From contig NZ_CAMHRZ010000072.1 in assembly GCF_946187255.1 (NCBI RefSeq), positions 1-13,375 of the forward strand: a DNA stretch of 13,375 nt, given 5' to 3'. The stretch comes from an uncultured Ruminococcus sp. GTDB lineage: Bacteria > Bacillota > Clostridia > Oscillospirales > Ruminococcaceae. The position numbers and the translations under genes are program-made. The notes under the pieces were generated by a model, which was not told the DNA's origin, did no database searches, and worked only from the letters and a program-made list of their open reading frames with translations. Positions 5,782 through 13,375 of this stretch are shown piece after piece. The stretch's first letter is position 1; each line of letters starts with the position of its first letter.

Positions 5782-5802
5782 ATGAATTATGAATTATGAA
5801 TT
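5771..5802. repeat. Heptamer tandem repeat (AATTATG) x4.5
   Basis: Four exact AATTATG copies plus AATT. The final two bases overlap the complement of the glgP stop codon (5801-5803). A shorter 1.5-copy version is at 5693-5703. Confidence 0.9.
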
Positions 5803-8209
5803 ACTTAGTGAGTCCCCAGATGTCCTTAGCGTATTCTTCAACGGAGCGGTCTGCGGAGAAGATGCCTGCGCCTGCGATGTTTGCAAGGCTCATCCTCTGC
5901 CACTTCAGCTTGTCGCTGTAGCACTCGGAAGCGTACTTCTGTGCCTGCTGATAGCTTGCGAAGTCCTTCAGTGCCATGTAGGTATCCACATTCTTCAGCG
6001 TATCCGCGATCTCGGGGAACTGAACGCCGTTCACACCGTACTGGATAGTATCCACAGCCTGCTTGATAACAGGATCGCTGTTGTACAGCTCGATGGGTCT
6101 GTAGCCCGACTTGCAGGCGTTAACTTCATCAACGTTCATACCGAAGATGATGATATTATCATCGCCTACCTGCTCGTGTATCTCAACGTTAGCGCCGTCC
6201 ATTGTACCCAGTGTTACAGCACCGTTCACCATCAGCTTCATATTGCCCGTACCGCTTGCCTCTGTACCTGCCAGCGAGATCTGCTCGGAGATATCAGCCG
6301 CAGGCATCAGTATCTCGGAAAGGGATACATTGTAGTCCTCCAGGAATATTACGTTCAGCTTTTCTTTCAGCTTGCTGTCCTTTTTCAGCTCTTCGGAGAT
6401 GTTCCAGATCAGCTTGATTATCTGCTTTGCCATATAGTATCCGGGCGCTGCCTTTGCCGCGAAGATATAGGTCTTGGGCACGAAGGGAGCATCGGGGTTG
6501 GCTTTGAGGTAGTTGTACTGCGCGATGATGTTCAGCGCGTTCAGCTGCTGTCTCTTGTACTCGTGCAGCCTCTTTACCTGTACATCGAATATGGAATTGG
6601 GATCCAGCACAGCGCCGTACTGGCTCTTTACATACTTGGCAAATCTTTCCTTGTTCTCCAGCTTGATCTCAGCCAGTCTGTTCAGAACTTCCTCATCATC
6701 GCTGAATACGGACAGCTTGCTCAGCTCAGCCGCATTTTTCAGGAAGCCGTCACCGATCTTCGCTTTCAGCAGTTCGGTCAGACCCTCGTTGGACTGATAC
6801 AGCCATCTTCTGTATGCGATACCATTGGTAACGTTCTTGAACTTGGTGGGAGTATCCAGGTACTCATCCTTGAATGTCTCCCTCTTGATTATCTCGGAGT
6901 GTATCTTAGCCACGCCGTTTACGCTGTGAGATGCGTGAACGCACAGTGTTGCCATCTTCACCTTGTTGTTCTCAACGATGGACATGTGGCTGCACTTAGC
7001 TTCGTCCTTGTATCTCTCCCACAGGTCGCGGCAGTATCTCTCGTTTATCTCGATGATGATGGAGAATATTCTCGGGCATACGCTCTTTAACAGATTGCAG
7101 TCCCACTTCTCCAGTGCCTCGGGCATAACGGTGTGGTTGGTGTAAGCAAAAGTATTGGTAACGATATGCCACGCCTTATCCCAGCTGTAGCCGCAGTCGT
7201 CCAGCAGTATCCTCATCAGTTCGGGGATAGCCAGAGTGGGGTGAGTATCGTTGATGTGGATAGCCACCTTCTCATGCAGGTTATCGAGAGTGCCGTATAC
7301 GGACATATGCTGGTTAACGATATCACCGATGGAAGCGGCACACAGGAAGTACTGCTGTCTCAGTCTCAGGCTCTTGCCCTCTGCGTGGTTGTCGTTGGGG
7401 TAGAGTACCTTAGTGATAGCCTGTGACATGATGTTCTTGCTCAGTGCCTTTGCGTAGTCGCCCTTATTGAAGAAAGGCATATCGAAGGAAGCCATCTCAG
7501 CCTTCCACAGTCTCAGCTTGGATACAGCCTCGCTGCCGTAGCCCGATACGAACAGGTCGTAGGGCACAGCCATAACGGAGGTATAGTTCTCGTGTGTTAC
7601 GCAGTGGTACTGATTGTCCCAGTACTCTTTCAGCTCGCCGTCAAAGCGTACTTCGATAGCCTTTGTGGGTACGGGCACCAGCCATACCGAGCCGCCGGGG
7701 AGCCAGTTATCGGGCAGCTCTGTCTGCCAGCCCTCTTCCAGCTTCTGCTTGAAGATACCGTACTCATAGCATATCGAATAGCCTGTTGCATGGTAGCCGT
7801 CAGCTGCCAGTGCATCCAGATAGCAGGCAGCCAGTCTGCCCAGACCGCCGTTGCCCAGACCTGCATCGGGCTCCTGCTCATATATACCGTTTATGGATAT
7901 GCCCAGTTCCTTGAGCATATCTCTTGCCTGCACGTTCATTTCCAGATTGTACAGCGAAGTCTTCAGCGACCTGCCCATCAGGAACTCCATAGAAAGGTAG
8001 TATACCTTCTTCTTGCCTGCGGACTGTGTAGCAACGGTGAACTTTCTTCTCTTCATTTTCAGTATGCCGACAACTATCTTCGAGAGTGCCTCGTATACCT
8101 GTTTGTCGGTCGCCTCATCGGGTGTGGTCTGAAAATCGTTATGCAGTATATCGATGAACTGCTTTTTCAGTTCCGCCTTCGATATGGTCTTTTCTACAGT
8201 ATTTGACAT
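5801..8209 (-). CDS. glgP: Glycogen/starch (alpha-1,4-glucan) phosphorylase
   Basis: 802 residues, full length for the GT35 family. It uses phosphate to release glucose 1-phosphate from the non-reducing ends of alpha-1,4-glucans with pyridoxal phosphate as cofactor, in the cytoplasm. Seen: YYLSMEFLMGRSL (70-82); EPDAGLGNGGLGRLAACYLD (113-132); GYSICYEYG (143-151); and the cofactor signature EASGTGNMKLMVNGA with the Schiff-base lysine at Lys658. The ATG at 8209 has AAGGAGG eight bases upstream. It is monocistronic, with its own near-consensus promoter and a LacI-type operator upstream and a terminator in the block downstream. Whether the substrate is internal glycogen or imported maltodextrin cannot be told from sequence alone. 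Confidence 0.97.
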   Translation of the reverse strand: MSNTVEKTISKAELKKQFIDILHNDFQTTPDEATDKQVYEALSKIVVGILKMKRRKFTVATQSAGKKKVYYLSMEFLMGRSLKTSLYNLEMNVQARDMLKELGISINGIYEQEPDAGLGNGGLGRLAACYLDALAADGYHATGYSICYEYGIFKQKLEEGWQTELPDNWLPGGSVWLVPVPTKAIEVRFDGELKEYWDNQYHCVTHENYTSVMAVPYDLFVSGYGSEAVSKLRLWKAEMASFDMPFFNKGDYAKALSKNIMSQAITKVLYPNDNHAEGKSLRLRQQYFLCAASIGDIVNQHMSVYGTLDNLHEKVAIHINDTHPTLAIPELMRILLDDCGYSWDKAWHIVTNTFAYTNHTVMPEALEKWDCNLLKSVCPRIFSIIIEINERYCRDLWERYKDEAKCSHMSIVENNKVKMATLCVHASHSVNGVAKIHSEIIKRETFKDEYLDTPTKFKNVTNGIAYRRWLYQSNEGLTELLKAKIGDGFLKNAAELSKLSVFSDDEEVLNRLAEIKLENKERFAKYVKSQYGAVLDPNSIFDVQVKRLHEYKRQQLNALNIIAQYNYLKANPDAPFVPKTYIFAAKAAPGYYMAKQIIKLIWNISEELKKDSKLKEKLNVIFLEDYNVSLSEILMPAADISEQISLAGTEASGTGNMKLMVNGAVTLGTMDGANVEIHEQVGDDNIIIFGMNVDEVNACKSGYRPIELYNSDPVIKQAVDTIQYGVNGVQFPEIADTLKNVDTYMALKDFASYQQAQKYASECYSDKLKWQRMSLANIAGAGIFSADRSVEEYAKDIWGLTK

Positions 8210-8299
8210 TTTAGATTCCTCCTTGATCTGTCTTTGCAGCCTGCGCTTTCGGAAAGTACCCCCGCAGTGCTGAAAGGATGATAGCCAACCACCTTATTA

Positions 8300-8328
8300 A
8301 TTATATCACACTTCTGCAACAATTGCAA
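8300..8328 (-). promoter_or_regulatory. glgP promoter
   Basis: On the minus strand TTGCAA (8328-8323), a 17-base spacer and a perfect TATAAT (8305-8300). The predicted 5' leader is about 85 bases and ends in the glgP ribosome binding site. Confidence 0.8.
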
Positions 8329-8331
8329 CAG

Positions 8332-8345
8332 CGAAAACGTTTTAA
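8332..8345. promoter_or_regulatory. LacI/CcpA-type operator upstream of glgP
   Basis: CGAAAACGTTTTAA contains a ten-base perfect palindrome centred on CG (8334-8343) and matches the symmetric cre-like form TGAAAACGTTTTCA at 12 of 14 positions. It lies three bases upstream of the -35. LacI-family regulators (CcpA, MalR-type) bind such sites; position near the -35 is compatible with activation or repression. Confidence 0.5.
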
Positions 8346-8369
8346 ATATTAATCTTCGATGAACTGCAC

Positions 8370-8392
8370 AAAAAAGCCCTCATCCCAAGGGC
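8370..8392 (-). terminator. Terminator of the beta-CASP nuclease operon
   Basis: In minus-strand RNA GCCCT (8392-8388) pairs with AGGGC (8380-8376), extendable by a T-G pair, followed by six T (A tract 8370-8375). It lies about 90 bases after the stop of the 95-residue gene. Confidence 0.75.
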
Positions 8393-8437
8393 ATTTGTTG
8401 CTTTGTGATAATATATATGCCTCATTAAACAGATATC

Positions 8438-8469
8438 CCGCGGGAACAGGTATTAATGCGTCCCCGCGG
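8438..8469 (-). other. GC-rich hairpin in the 3' untranslated region
   Basis: CCGCGGGG (8469-8462, minus sense) pairs with TCCCGCGG (8445-8438), seven G-C pairs plus one G-U, around a 16-base loop. No T-run follows. It sits between the small gene and the terminator and may protect the 3' end of the mRNA. Confidence 0.5.
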
Positions 8470-8482
8470 AGATATATTATGG

Positions 8483-8770
8483 TCACAGTGTTTCAAGCAC
8501 AAATACGAAGTTCATGGGCTTGCCGTTGTCGCGGACGGATACAGCTTTTTCCATCGCCCCCGACTTCATATTCTTCGCCCAATCCTTCTGTGTGGCAAGG
8601 GCGTATCCCATGCCCTCTGCCCAGCTGCGGATAAAACCGTTGGATGCTGTCTTTGCGAAGGTTATGGCCTGCGCTTCAAATACTCCGTCGGCACCTGCCG
8701 CCTTTACGATATCGGGCTCTCCGAACTCCACATTGCTTATCCTCTGTTTAACTGTCAGCTTGAAATTCAT
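8483..8770 (-). CDS. Unknown 95-residue protein coupled to the nuclease gene
   Basis: I do not recognise this family. The protein begins MNFKLTVKQR, has a central AITFAKTASNGFIRSWAEGM region that could be helical, and ends NFVFVLETL. No signal peptide, membrane segment, cysteine or zinc motif is visible, so it is probably a small soluble cytoplasmic protein. The ATG at 8770 has GGAGG at a good distance, and that ribosome binding site overlaps the TAG stop of the upstream nuclease gene, so translation is likely coupled. The pair is closed by a terminator, which makes a functional link to the nuclease plausible. It could also be an unrelated passenger. Confidence 0.85.
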   Translation of the reverse strand: MNFKLTVKQRISNVEFGEPDIVKAAGADGVFEAQAITFAKTASNGFIRSWAEGMGYALATQKDWAKNMKSGAMEKAVSVRDNGKPMNFVFVLETL

Positions 8771-8782
8771 GATACTTTCCTC

Positions 8783-10366
8783 CTAGTCTTCCCATTTTGC
8801 ACAAAGATTATTTATACTGTCTGTCAGCTTTGCCAGATCCTTATTGGTGAGACCCTTGCTGGATGCCACCAGTGCGGACAGCCTGTCAAGAGATGCACAA
8901 AGCCGCTGATAGCTGGTATTCGGCAGTGTCTTCCTTACCACCTTGATGGGTTCAGCCTGAGTGAACACACCTGTCAGCAAGTCAAACTCCGCACCGCTGA
9001 AAGGCGCTTCGGCGTGATAGCCCTTGTCTTCGAGATGGTGCTTGAATTCTTCCATCACAGCGTCCTCGCCGTGGTTTACGAACACGGTCTTCGGGCGCAC
9101 AGCAAAGGAATCTATCCACCTGTCGAGACCGTCCACATCAGCATGACCGCTTATACCCGGCAGCACACTGATCTGCGCCGCCACGTTTATATCCTCACCG
9201 AAGAGTTTAACGGTCTTTGCGCCCTCAACAAGGCTTCTGCCCAAAGTATTGTTAGCCTGATAGCCCACGAACAGCACCAGACATTCGCTGTGCCACAGGT
9301 TGTGTTTAAGGTGGTGCTTGATGCGTCCCGCTTCACACATACCGCTGGCGGATATGATTATCTTGGGTGTCTTATCGAAGTTTATCGCCCTCGATTCATC
9401 GCTGGTGACTGCTATGTTCAGTCCGGGAAATGTTATGGGGTTAACGCCCTTTTCCACATATTCCAGCGCTTCGGCATCGAAGCAGCTCTCCTTGTTTTCC
9501 ATGAAAACGCGGGTAGCTTCTATCGCCAGCGGCGAGTCCACATACACAGGGAAATCCGCATGGTTCTTCACCAGACCCTGTTCCTTTATCTGTCTTATAA
9601 AATACAGCAGTTCCTGTGTTCTGCCCACCGCAAAGGAGGGTATGACCACATTGCCGCCGCGATCAAAGGTCTTCTGCACCAGTTCCGCGAGATGCTCCAC
9701 ATAGTTGGTGACCTTCTCGTGTCTGCGGGTGCCGTAGGTAGACTCCATCACCGCATAATCAGCCTCGCTGATATACTGGGGGTCGCGGATAAGGGGCTGG
9801 TCGAGATTGCCGATATCTCCCGAGAATACGATCTTGCGTGTCTCACCGTCCTCGGTCAGCCATAGCTCTATGCTGGAGGATCCCAGCAGATGTCCAGCAT
9901 CCATGAAGCGTATCTTTATGCCCTCGCAGAGTTCAACCATCTCCTCGTAGGGGTGAGGTATCAGCTTGGATATAGCACCCTCTGCATCCGCGAGAGTATA
10001 CAGCGGCTCCACCTCATCCTGACCCTTACGTCTGCCCTTACGGCTGCGCCATTCTGCTTCAAACTCCTGTATATGCGCGGAGTCACGCAGCATGATGGAG
10101 CACAGGTTGCAGGTCGCCTTTGTGGCGTGGATATCACCCGCAAAACCGCCCGCATAAAGCAGCGGCAGCAGCCCCGAATGATCTATATGTGCATGAGTAA
10201 GCAGAACAAAGTCCACCATTGAAGGCGGACAGGGTATCTTTGCATTCTCATAAAGGTCGGTGCCCTGTTCCATACCGAAATCCACAAGAAACTTTTTTCC
10301 GCAGGCTTCCACATAGGTACAGCTTCCCGTTACCTCATGGTTAGCGCCGATGAATATCATTTTCAT
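8783..10366 (-). CDS. Beta-CASP metallo-beta-lactamase-fold ribonuclease
   Basis: 527 residues of the YSH1/CPSF73-like family (two-zinc nucleases that process or degrade RNA). Domain order: lactamase fold (1-190) with HAHIDH (58-63), DAGHLLGSSSIEL containing His159, and FSGDIG containing Asp184. Next is motif A at MESTYG (207-212), then the beta-CASP domain with motif B SASGMCEAGRIKHH (339-352). The Zn-metallo-hydrolase segment with motif C SGHAD (406-410) and FVNHG follows. A C-terminal tail of about 65 residues looks helical and is not part of the core. All expected metal ligands are present, so it should be active. The ATG at 10366 has GAGG eight bases upstream. It is distinct from RNase J in lacking that family's typical N-terminal form; substrate is unknown. 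Confidence 0.9.
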   Translation of the reverse strand: MKMIFIGANHEVTGSCTYVEACGKKFLVDFGMEQGTDLYENAKIPCPPSMVDFVLLTHAHIDHSGLLPLLYAGGFAGDIHATKATCNLCSIMLRDSAHIQEFEAEWRSRKGRRKGQDEVEPLYTLADAEGAISKLIPHPYEEMVELCEGIKIRFMDAGHLLGSSSIELWLTEDGETRKIVFSGDIGNLDQPLIRDPQYISEADYAVMESTYGTRRHEKVTNYVEHLAELVQKTFDRGGNVVIPSFAVGRTQELLYFIRQIKEQGLVKNHADFPVYVDSPLAIEATRVFMENKESCFDAEALEYVEKGVNPITFPGLNIAVTSDESRAINFDKTPKIIISASGMCEAGRIKHHLKHNLWHSECLVLFVGYQANNTLGRSLVEGAKTVKLFGEDINVAAQISVLPGISGHADVDGLDRWIDSFAVRPKTVFVNHGEDAVMEEFKHHLEDKGYHAEAPFSGAEFDLLTGVFTQAEPIKVVRKTLPNTSYQRLCASLDRLSALVASSKGLTNKDLAKLTDSINNLCAKWED

Positions 10367-10411
10367 AATACTAACCTCGTTTCACAGTTGTTTTTTGTTC
10401 AAGTTGCTTAT

Positions 10412-10440
10412 ATTATAACACATACCGCCAAAAAAATCAA
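10412..10440 (-). promoter_or_regulatory. Promoter of the beta-CASP nuclease operon
   Basis: TTGATT (10440-10435, minus sense), 17-base spacer, perfect TATAAT (10417-10412). The predicted leader is about 40 bases. Confidence 0.75.
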
Positions 10441-10488
10441 GCTGTCACAGGATATTTTTCAATATACCCTCCCGACTTATACACCGAA

Positions 10489-10521
10489 AGACCGCTGCAC
10501 CCATGATGAGTACAGCGGTCT
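10489..10521 (-). terminator. Hairpin closing the sugar ABC permease operon
   Basis: AGACCGCTG and CAGCGGTCT form a perfect nine-pair stem around 15 bases, about 40 bases after the permease stop. Only three T follow on the minus strand, so it may be a weak terminator or an mRNA-stabilising structure. Confidence 0.55.
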
Positions 10522-10563
10522 CCCGAAATTAATATGATAAGCAACTAATAAGCTTACAATGCA

Positions 10564-11439
10564 TCATCCCTTAACGGCACCCAGTGCGATACCACGGATA
10601 ATGAACTTGGAGAGAATCAGGTATACGATAGCAACAGGTATGATAGAGATACCGATAGCCATATATACCGCGCCCATATCGAAGGAAGCGTAGTCTGCGC
10701 TTCTGATGATACCGATAACGATAGGCAGAGTTCTCTTGTTCTTGTCGTCAAGAAGAAGTGCGGGAATAAAGAAGTTGTTCCAGCTCTGAACAAATGTAAA
10801 GATAGCCTGAACTGCGATAGCGGGCTTCAGGATAGGAGTTACCAGCTCATTGAATGTTCTGAACTCACCCGAACCGTCTATACGAGCCGCCTCAACGATC
10901 TCCAGAGGCAGAGCACTGTCCATGTACTGCTTCATGAAGAAGAAGGTAGCAGGTGCTGCGATGGAAGGAACGATCAGCGGGATAAAGCTGTTTGTCAGGT
11001 TCCAGCTTGCCATCTGTCTTACGAAACCAAGTGCGGATACCTGTGTAGGAACCATCATGATCATGAGTATGAAGGTAAACAGGAACTTCTTCAGTTTAAA
11101 ATCGTAAACGTGGATGGAATAAGCTGTAAGAGCCGAGAAATATGTGGACAGCAGAGCTGTCAGACCGGAAATGATAAGGCTGTTCTTCAAGCTGTTCAGC
11201 ATTTTCCAGTCATGATTGCCGAGAACCGTCTTAAAATTCTTGAAGAGATATGTACCCGGGATCAGTGAGAAACCCTTCTGGATATCGTTAGTCTCACGGG
11301 TCATATTTATCAGAAGAATTAAGAAGGGGAAAAGTGAAATCACGGCAAATATTGTAAGTACGGTATAGCCAACGACACGTCTTATGAGCAACTGCTTGGA
11401 GTTACTCATCTCGCCGACTGCATCTACGGGAGCTGCCAT
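10564..11439 (-). CDS. Sugar ABC transporter permease, MalG-type (CUT1)
   Basis: 291 residues with about six membrane helices, starting around 20-45. The EAA loop EAARIDGSGEFRTFNELVTP (183-202) is the docking site for the transport ATPase and identifies a binding-protein-dependent importer subunit. The C-terminus IIRGIALGAVKG is typical of MalG-like subunits. It is nine bases downstream of the MalF-type permease gene, and its AAAGGA ribosome binding site lies in the last codons of that gene, so the two are coupled and should form a heterodimer. The imported sugar cannot be named; oligosaccharides are usual for this family. No ATPase gene is linked in this window, which fits a shared MsmK-like ATPase encoded elsewhere. 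Confidence 0.93.
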   Translation of the reverse strand: MAAPVDAVGEMSNSKQLLIRRVVGYTVLTIFAVISLFPFLILLINMTRETNDIQKGFSLIPGTYLFKNFKTVLGNHDWKMLNSLKNSLIISGLTALLSTYFSALTAYSIHVYDFKLKKFLFTFILMIMMVPTQVSALGFVRQMASWNLTNSFIPLIVPSIAAPATFFFMKQYMDSALPLEIVEAARIDGSGEFRTFNELVTPILKPAIAVQAIFTFVQSWNNFFIPALLLDDKNKRTLPIVIGIIRSADYASFDMGAVYMAIGISIIPVAIVYLILSKFIIRGIALGAVKG

Positions 11440-11448
11440 TTAATTAAT

Positions 11449-12372
11449 TCATCCTTTCTTAACTTTCTTCTTAGGTTCTCTCTCAGTTGTAACATAGAAT
11501 ACTACAAGGCTGAGTACTGCCGCAACAACGAACAGTATTACCGACAGAGCACCTGCAAGGCCGTAGTTCTTACTGAACAGATGCTTTTGCAGATACATTA
11601 CAACTGTCATCGAGGTTCGTTGTACCTGTTCACCGTTCTTGGTGATGATCTGAGGAACGTCGTACATCTGCAGACCGCCTATGAGCGATGTGATGAGAAC
11701 GTACAGAAGAATAGGTCTGATAAGAGGAAGAGTGATCTTCCAGAATGTCTGCGAAGGAGTTGCACCATCGATCTGTGCGGATTCGTACAGTGAAGGATCA
11801 ACACCGTTGATAGCAGCCATGAGCATGATGGTCGTGTTGCCGTACCACATCAGGAAGTTGATGATAGCGATAACACCTCTCTGAGACCACTTGTGGTCAA
11901 AGAACATATAAGCATCCTTGCCTGTAATAGAAGTATAGATGCTGTTGACAGGGCCGTTCTGAGCGAACATGGTATAGAAAAGCATACCCATTGCAGCAGC
12001 CATGATTACGTTAGGCAGATAGAATATAACCTTATATGCGCCTGTTTTCAGCTTCATTCTCAGGTCTGTGAACCATGAAGCAAAAAGCAGTGAGAAGAAT
12101 ATCTGGGGGATAAAGCCCAGTATCCAAAGAACAAATGTGTTTCCGAAATACTTACCCAGCTCTGTCTCGGGATTGAACATTGTCTTGAAGTTTTCGAGAC
12201 CTATAAAGTTAGGACCGACCTGAACAAGTCCGCCTCTTGCGAGATAGTTCTCGAATAAAGAGTTGTAGAATGTCGAGACAAGGGGTATAAGATTGAACAG
12301 AATAAATGCTACGAAAAACGGTGCGATAAAAATATAGCCCCATTTTGCGTAACTGATCGACTTATGTTTCAT
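11449..12372 (-). CDS. Sugar ABC transporter permease, MalF-type (CUT1)
   Basis: 307 residues, about six membrane helices, the first around 12-34. The EAA loop YESAQIDGATPSQTFWKITLPLIRP lies at 196-220. The C-terminal tail is strongly basic (REPKKKVKKG), as expected for a cytoplasmic end. The ATG at 12372 has a modest GAGGG upstream. It follows the solute-binding protein gene after a 148-base gap holding a strong hairpin and precedes the MalG-type gene. It is the partner subunit of that permease. Confidence 0.93.
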   Translation of the reverse strand: MKHKSISYAKWGYIFIAPFFVAFILFNLIPLVSTFYNSLFENYLARGGLVQVGPNFIGLENFKTMFNPETELGKYFGNTFVLWILGFIPQIFFSLLFASWFTDLRMKLKTGAYKVIFYLPNVIMAAAMGMLFYTMFAQNGPVNSIYTSITGKDAYMFFDHKWSQRGVIAIINFLMWYGNTTIMLMAAINGVDPSLYESAQIDGATPSQTFWKITLPLIRPILLYVLITSLIGGLQMYDVPQIITKNGEQVQRTSMTVVMYLQKHLFSKNYGLAGALSVILFVVAAVLSLVVFYVTTEREPKKKVKKG

Positions 12373-12426
12373 TCAAGCACCCTCTACATTTTTTAGCATT
12401 GCATATTTGTAACTTATCGTTTGTAA

Positions 12427-12439
12427 CGCATATTATGCG
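12427..12439. promoter_or_regulatory. Perfect 13-base palindrome, possible operator
   Basis: CGCATA-T-TATGCG lies between the intercistronic hairpin and the MalF-type gene. No convincing promoter was found beside it, so a regulatory role is speculative. Confidence 0.3.
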
Positions 12440-12442
12440 CAC

Positions 12443-12485
12443 ACAAAATATAAGCCGGGGACGGGTAGATCCCGTTCCCCGACTT
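12443..12485 (-). terminator. Intercistronic hairpin after the solute-binding protein gene
   Basis: In minus-strand RNA 12485-12452 forms a stem of about 14 pairs (AAGTCGGGG and ACGGG against CCCGT and CCCCGGCTT) with one bulged A and one G-U, then ATATTTTGTG. The G-U would be a mismatch on the other strand. Such partial terminators commonly let the binding protein be made in excess over the permeases. Confidence 0.75.
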
Positions 12486-12520
12486 ACGCTAATTATACTA
12501 TTATATTGTCAAGCAATAAA

Positions 12521-13375
12521 TTACTCAGCAGCCTTCAGCTCGGGGTACTTCTCCTGAGCAGACTTGTAGAAGTTCTGCAGAGCAGTATCCTTGTCTACAG
12601 AGCCAAGGAAGTAATCCTTGAATGCAGACTGGAAGGACTCGTTCAGACCCTGATCGTAAGGACCGATCTTGGAAGCATCGATGTTGGGAGCAGCTGCTAC
12701 GAACAGAGCGATGTGGTTCTGACCGCCGAGGAACTCGGAGCTGAAGTCAGCTGCCAGCTCTTCCATAGCTGCCTTGTTGTTGGTGTAGTCCTGAGTATCC
12801 TTAGTGATCTTGAGCATGATGTCCTTGTTGCAGGTCAGGCTCTTCATGATATCAGCAACGGTTGCCTCGTTATCGGTGCCGTCAGCAGCACAGATCCAGG
12901 TACCGCCCCAGTAGTAAGCCTGAGGACCTTCGCAAACTGCATACTGACCCTGGAGATCGTCACCAGCGTTGCCCTGCAGAGTGAAGTTGATGCCCCATGT
13001 GGAGTAGAAGAAGCCGAATACCTTACCAGCAGAAGACTGGTCAGCGTTCCACTGATCATCCCACAGAGATGTGCCGTTGTTGTAACCGTTGTCGGTGTAA
13101 TCCTTAGTCTGGTCAACCCACTTCATCAGGTTGTCGTCAACTACGATCTCATAGTTGCTGTTTACCCAAGCGTGAGAAACGTTGTTGGAGAAGGTTCTGT
13201 AAGCATCATCGTAACCGGACAGCATGAAGTAACCAGCGTCCTTCATCTTCTTAGCTACCTCGTTGAACTTATCCCAGTCAGACAGCTGTGCCTGAACCTC
13301 AGCGGGATCGTCGGTACCCAGAACTTCCTTAGCGATGTCTCTTCTGTAAGCGAACAGACCGGGAGTTGCCTGCCA
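12521..13375 (-). CDS. Sugar ABC transporter solute-binding protein, 5' end outside window
   Basis: 284 codons plus stop are visible, the reading frame staying open to the window edge (first visible residues WQATPGLFAYRRDI), so the signal peptide and N-terminal lobe are missing. It is the extracellular lipoprotein component that captures sugar for the two downstream permeases. The family call rests on position, on aromatic-rich stretches such as QAYYWGGTW, and on the general CUT1 binding-protein style; it is not tied to one motif. Codon use is narrower than in the neighbours (repeated GCA, CTG, AAC), suggesting high expression. An internal ATG at 13246 is not the start. Confidence 0.9.
   Translation of the reverse strand, partial: WQATPGLFAYRRDIAKEVLGTDDPAEVQAQLSDWDKFNEVAKKMKDAGYFMLSGYDDAYRTFSNNVSHAWVNSNYEIVVDDNLMKWVDQTKDYTDNGYNNGTSLWDDQWNADQSSAGKVFGFFYSTWGINFTLQGNAGDDLQGQYAVCEGPQAYYWGGTWICAADGTDNEATVADIMKSLTCNKDIMLKITKDTQDYTNNKAAMEELAADFSSEFLGGQNHIALFVAAAPNIDASKIGPYDQGLNESFQSAFKDYFLGSVDKDTALQNFYKSAQEKYPELKAAE

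Larger units (their letters stand above)
5409..5802. repeat. Candidate non-coding element bounded by inverted heptamer arrays
   Basis: A 394-base block without a gene starts with (AATTCAT)3.5 and ends with (AATTATG)4.5, so its ends are inverted repeats of about 25-32 bases. It fills exactly the space between the DUF4830 stop and the glgP stop. Inside are two strong hairpins and a 69-bp duplication. The shape recalls a MITE-like element, but no target-site duplication is evident and no transposase is nearby, so mobility is inference only. Confidence 0.35.

Noticed and set aside
5635..5802. CRISPR array
   Set aside because: Only two diverged 69-base units and a 7-base tandem are present; there are no regular spacers and no cas genes.
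5789..7090. 433-codon open frame on the plus strand opposite glgP
   Set aside because: It lies wholly within the antisense of a clear phosphorylase, has no family features, and its start overlaps the heptamer region; it reflects codon bias of the real gene.
8456..9865. 469-codon open frame on the plus strand opposite the nuclease gene
   Set aside because: Antisense shadow of a protein with all beta-CASP motifs; no ribosome binding site or recognisable domain.

Overview
The window looks like a chromosomal segment from a Gram-positive, low-to-mid GC anaerobe of the Clostridia, most likely the Ruminococcus / Oscillospiraceae group. This is inferred from strong AGGAGG-type ribosome binding sites, a clostridial-type cysteine-rich HisRS, a minD-mgsA pair, a DUF4830 protein, and CUT1 sugar transport next to glycogen phosphorylase. 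No species can be fixed without a database search. Nearly every gene is on the minus strand; the DUF4830 gene at 4959-5417 is the only plus-strand gene.

Layout, read along the minus strand from high to low coordinates. (1) 13375-10564: a sugar ABC importer, with a highly expressed solute-binding protein (5' end outside the window), an intercistronic hairpin, then two permeases; no ATPase gene is present. (2) 10440-8370: a promoter, a beta-CASP metallo-beta-lactamase-fold nuclease, and a tightly coupled 95-residue protein of unknown function, closed by a terminator. (3) 8345-5801: a LacI/CcpA-type operator, a near-consensus promoter and glycogen phosphorylase. (4) 5800-5418: a non-coding block between convergent genes. 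It is bounded by inverted 7-bp tandem repeats and holds two opposed terminators and a 69-bp imperfect duplication. (5) 5417-4959: the DUF4830 membrane-anchored protein. (6) 4611-3227: a promoter, a MinD-family ATPase, methylglyoxal synthase and a terminator. (7) 3225-2338: a gene-free, repeat-rich stretch with palindromes, heptamers and AAGCGTGTAA-type repeats. (8) 2337-1: a likely operon of a DUF218 protein, a possible 15-codon leader ORF, histidyl-tRNA synthetase and a CxxC zinc-ribbon-like protein cut by the window edge.

How it fits together: the transporter and glycogen phosphorylase suggest oligosaccharide uptake and storage-glucan turnover. Methylglyoxal synthase is the usual relief valve when phosphorylated sugars accumulate. 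The housekeeping genes (hisS, minD, the beta-CASP nuclease) are ordinary. The less explained material is non-coding: a possible attenuator-like leader before hisS, the symmetric repeat array around the DUF218 promoter, and the heptamer-bounded element whose repeats supply or overlap the stop codons of two convergent genes. I see no CRISPR array, tRNA, rRNA, transposase or prophage gene.
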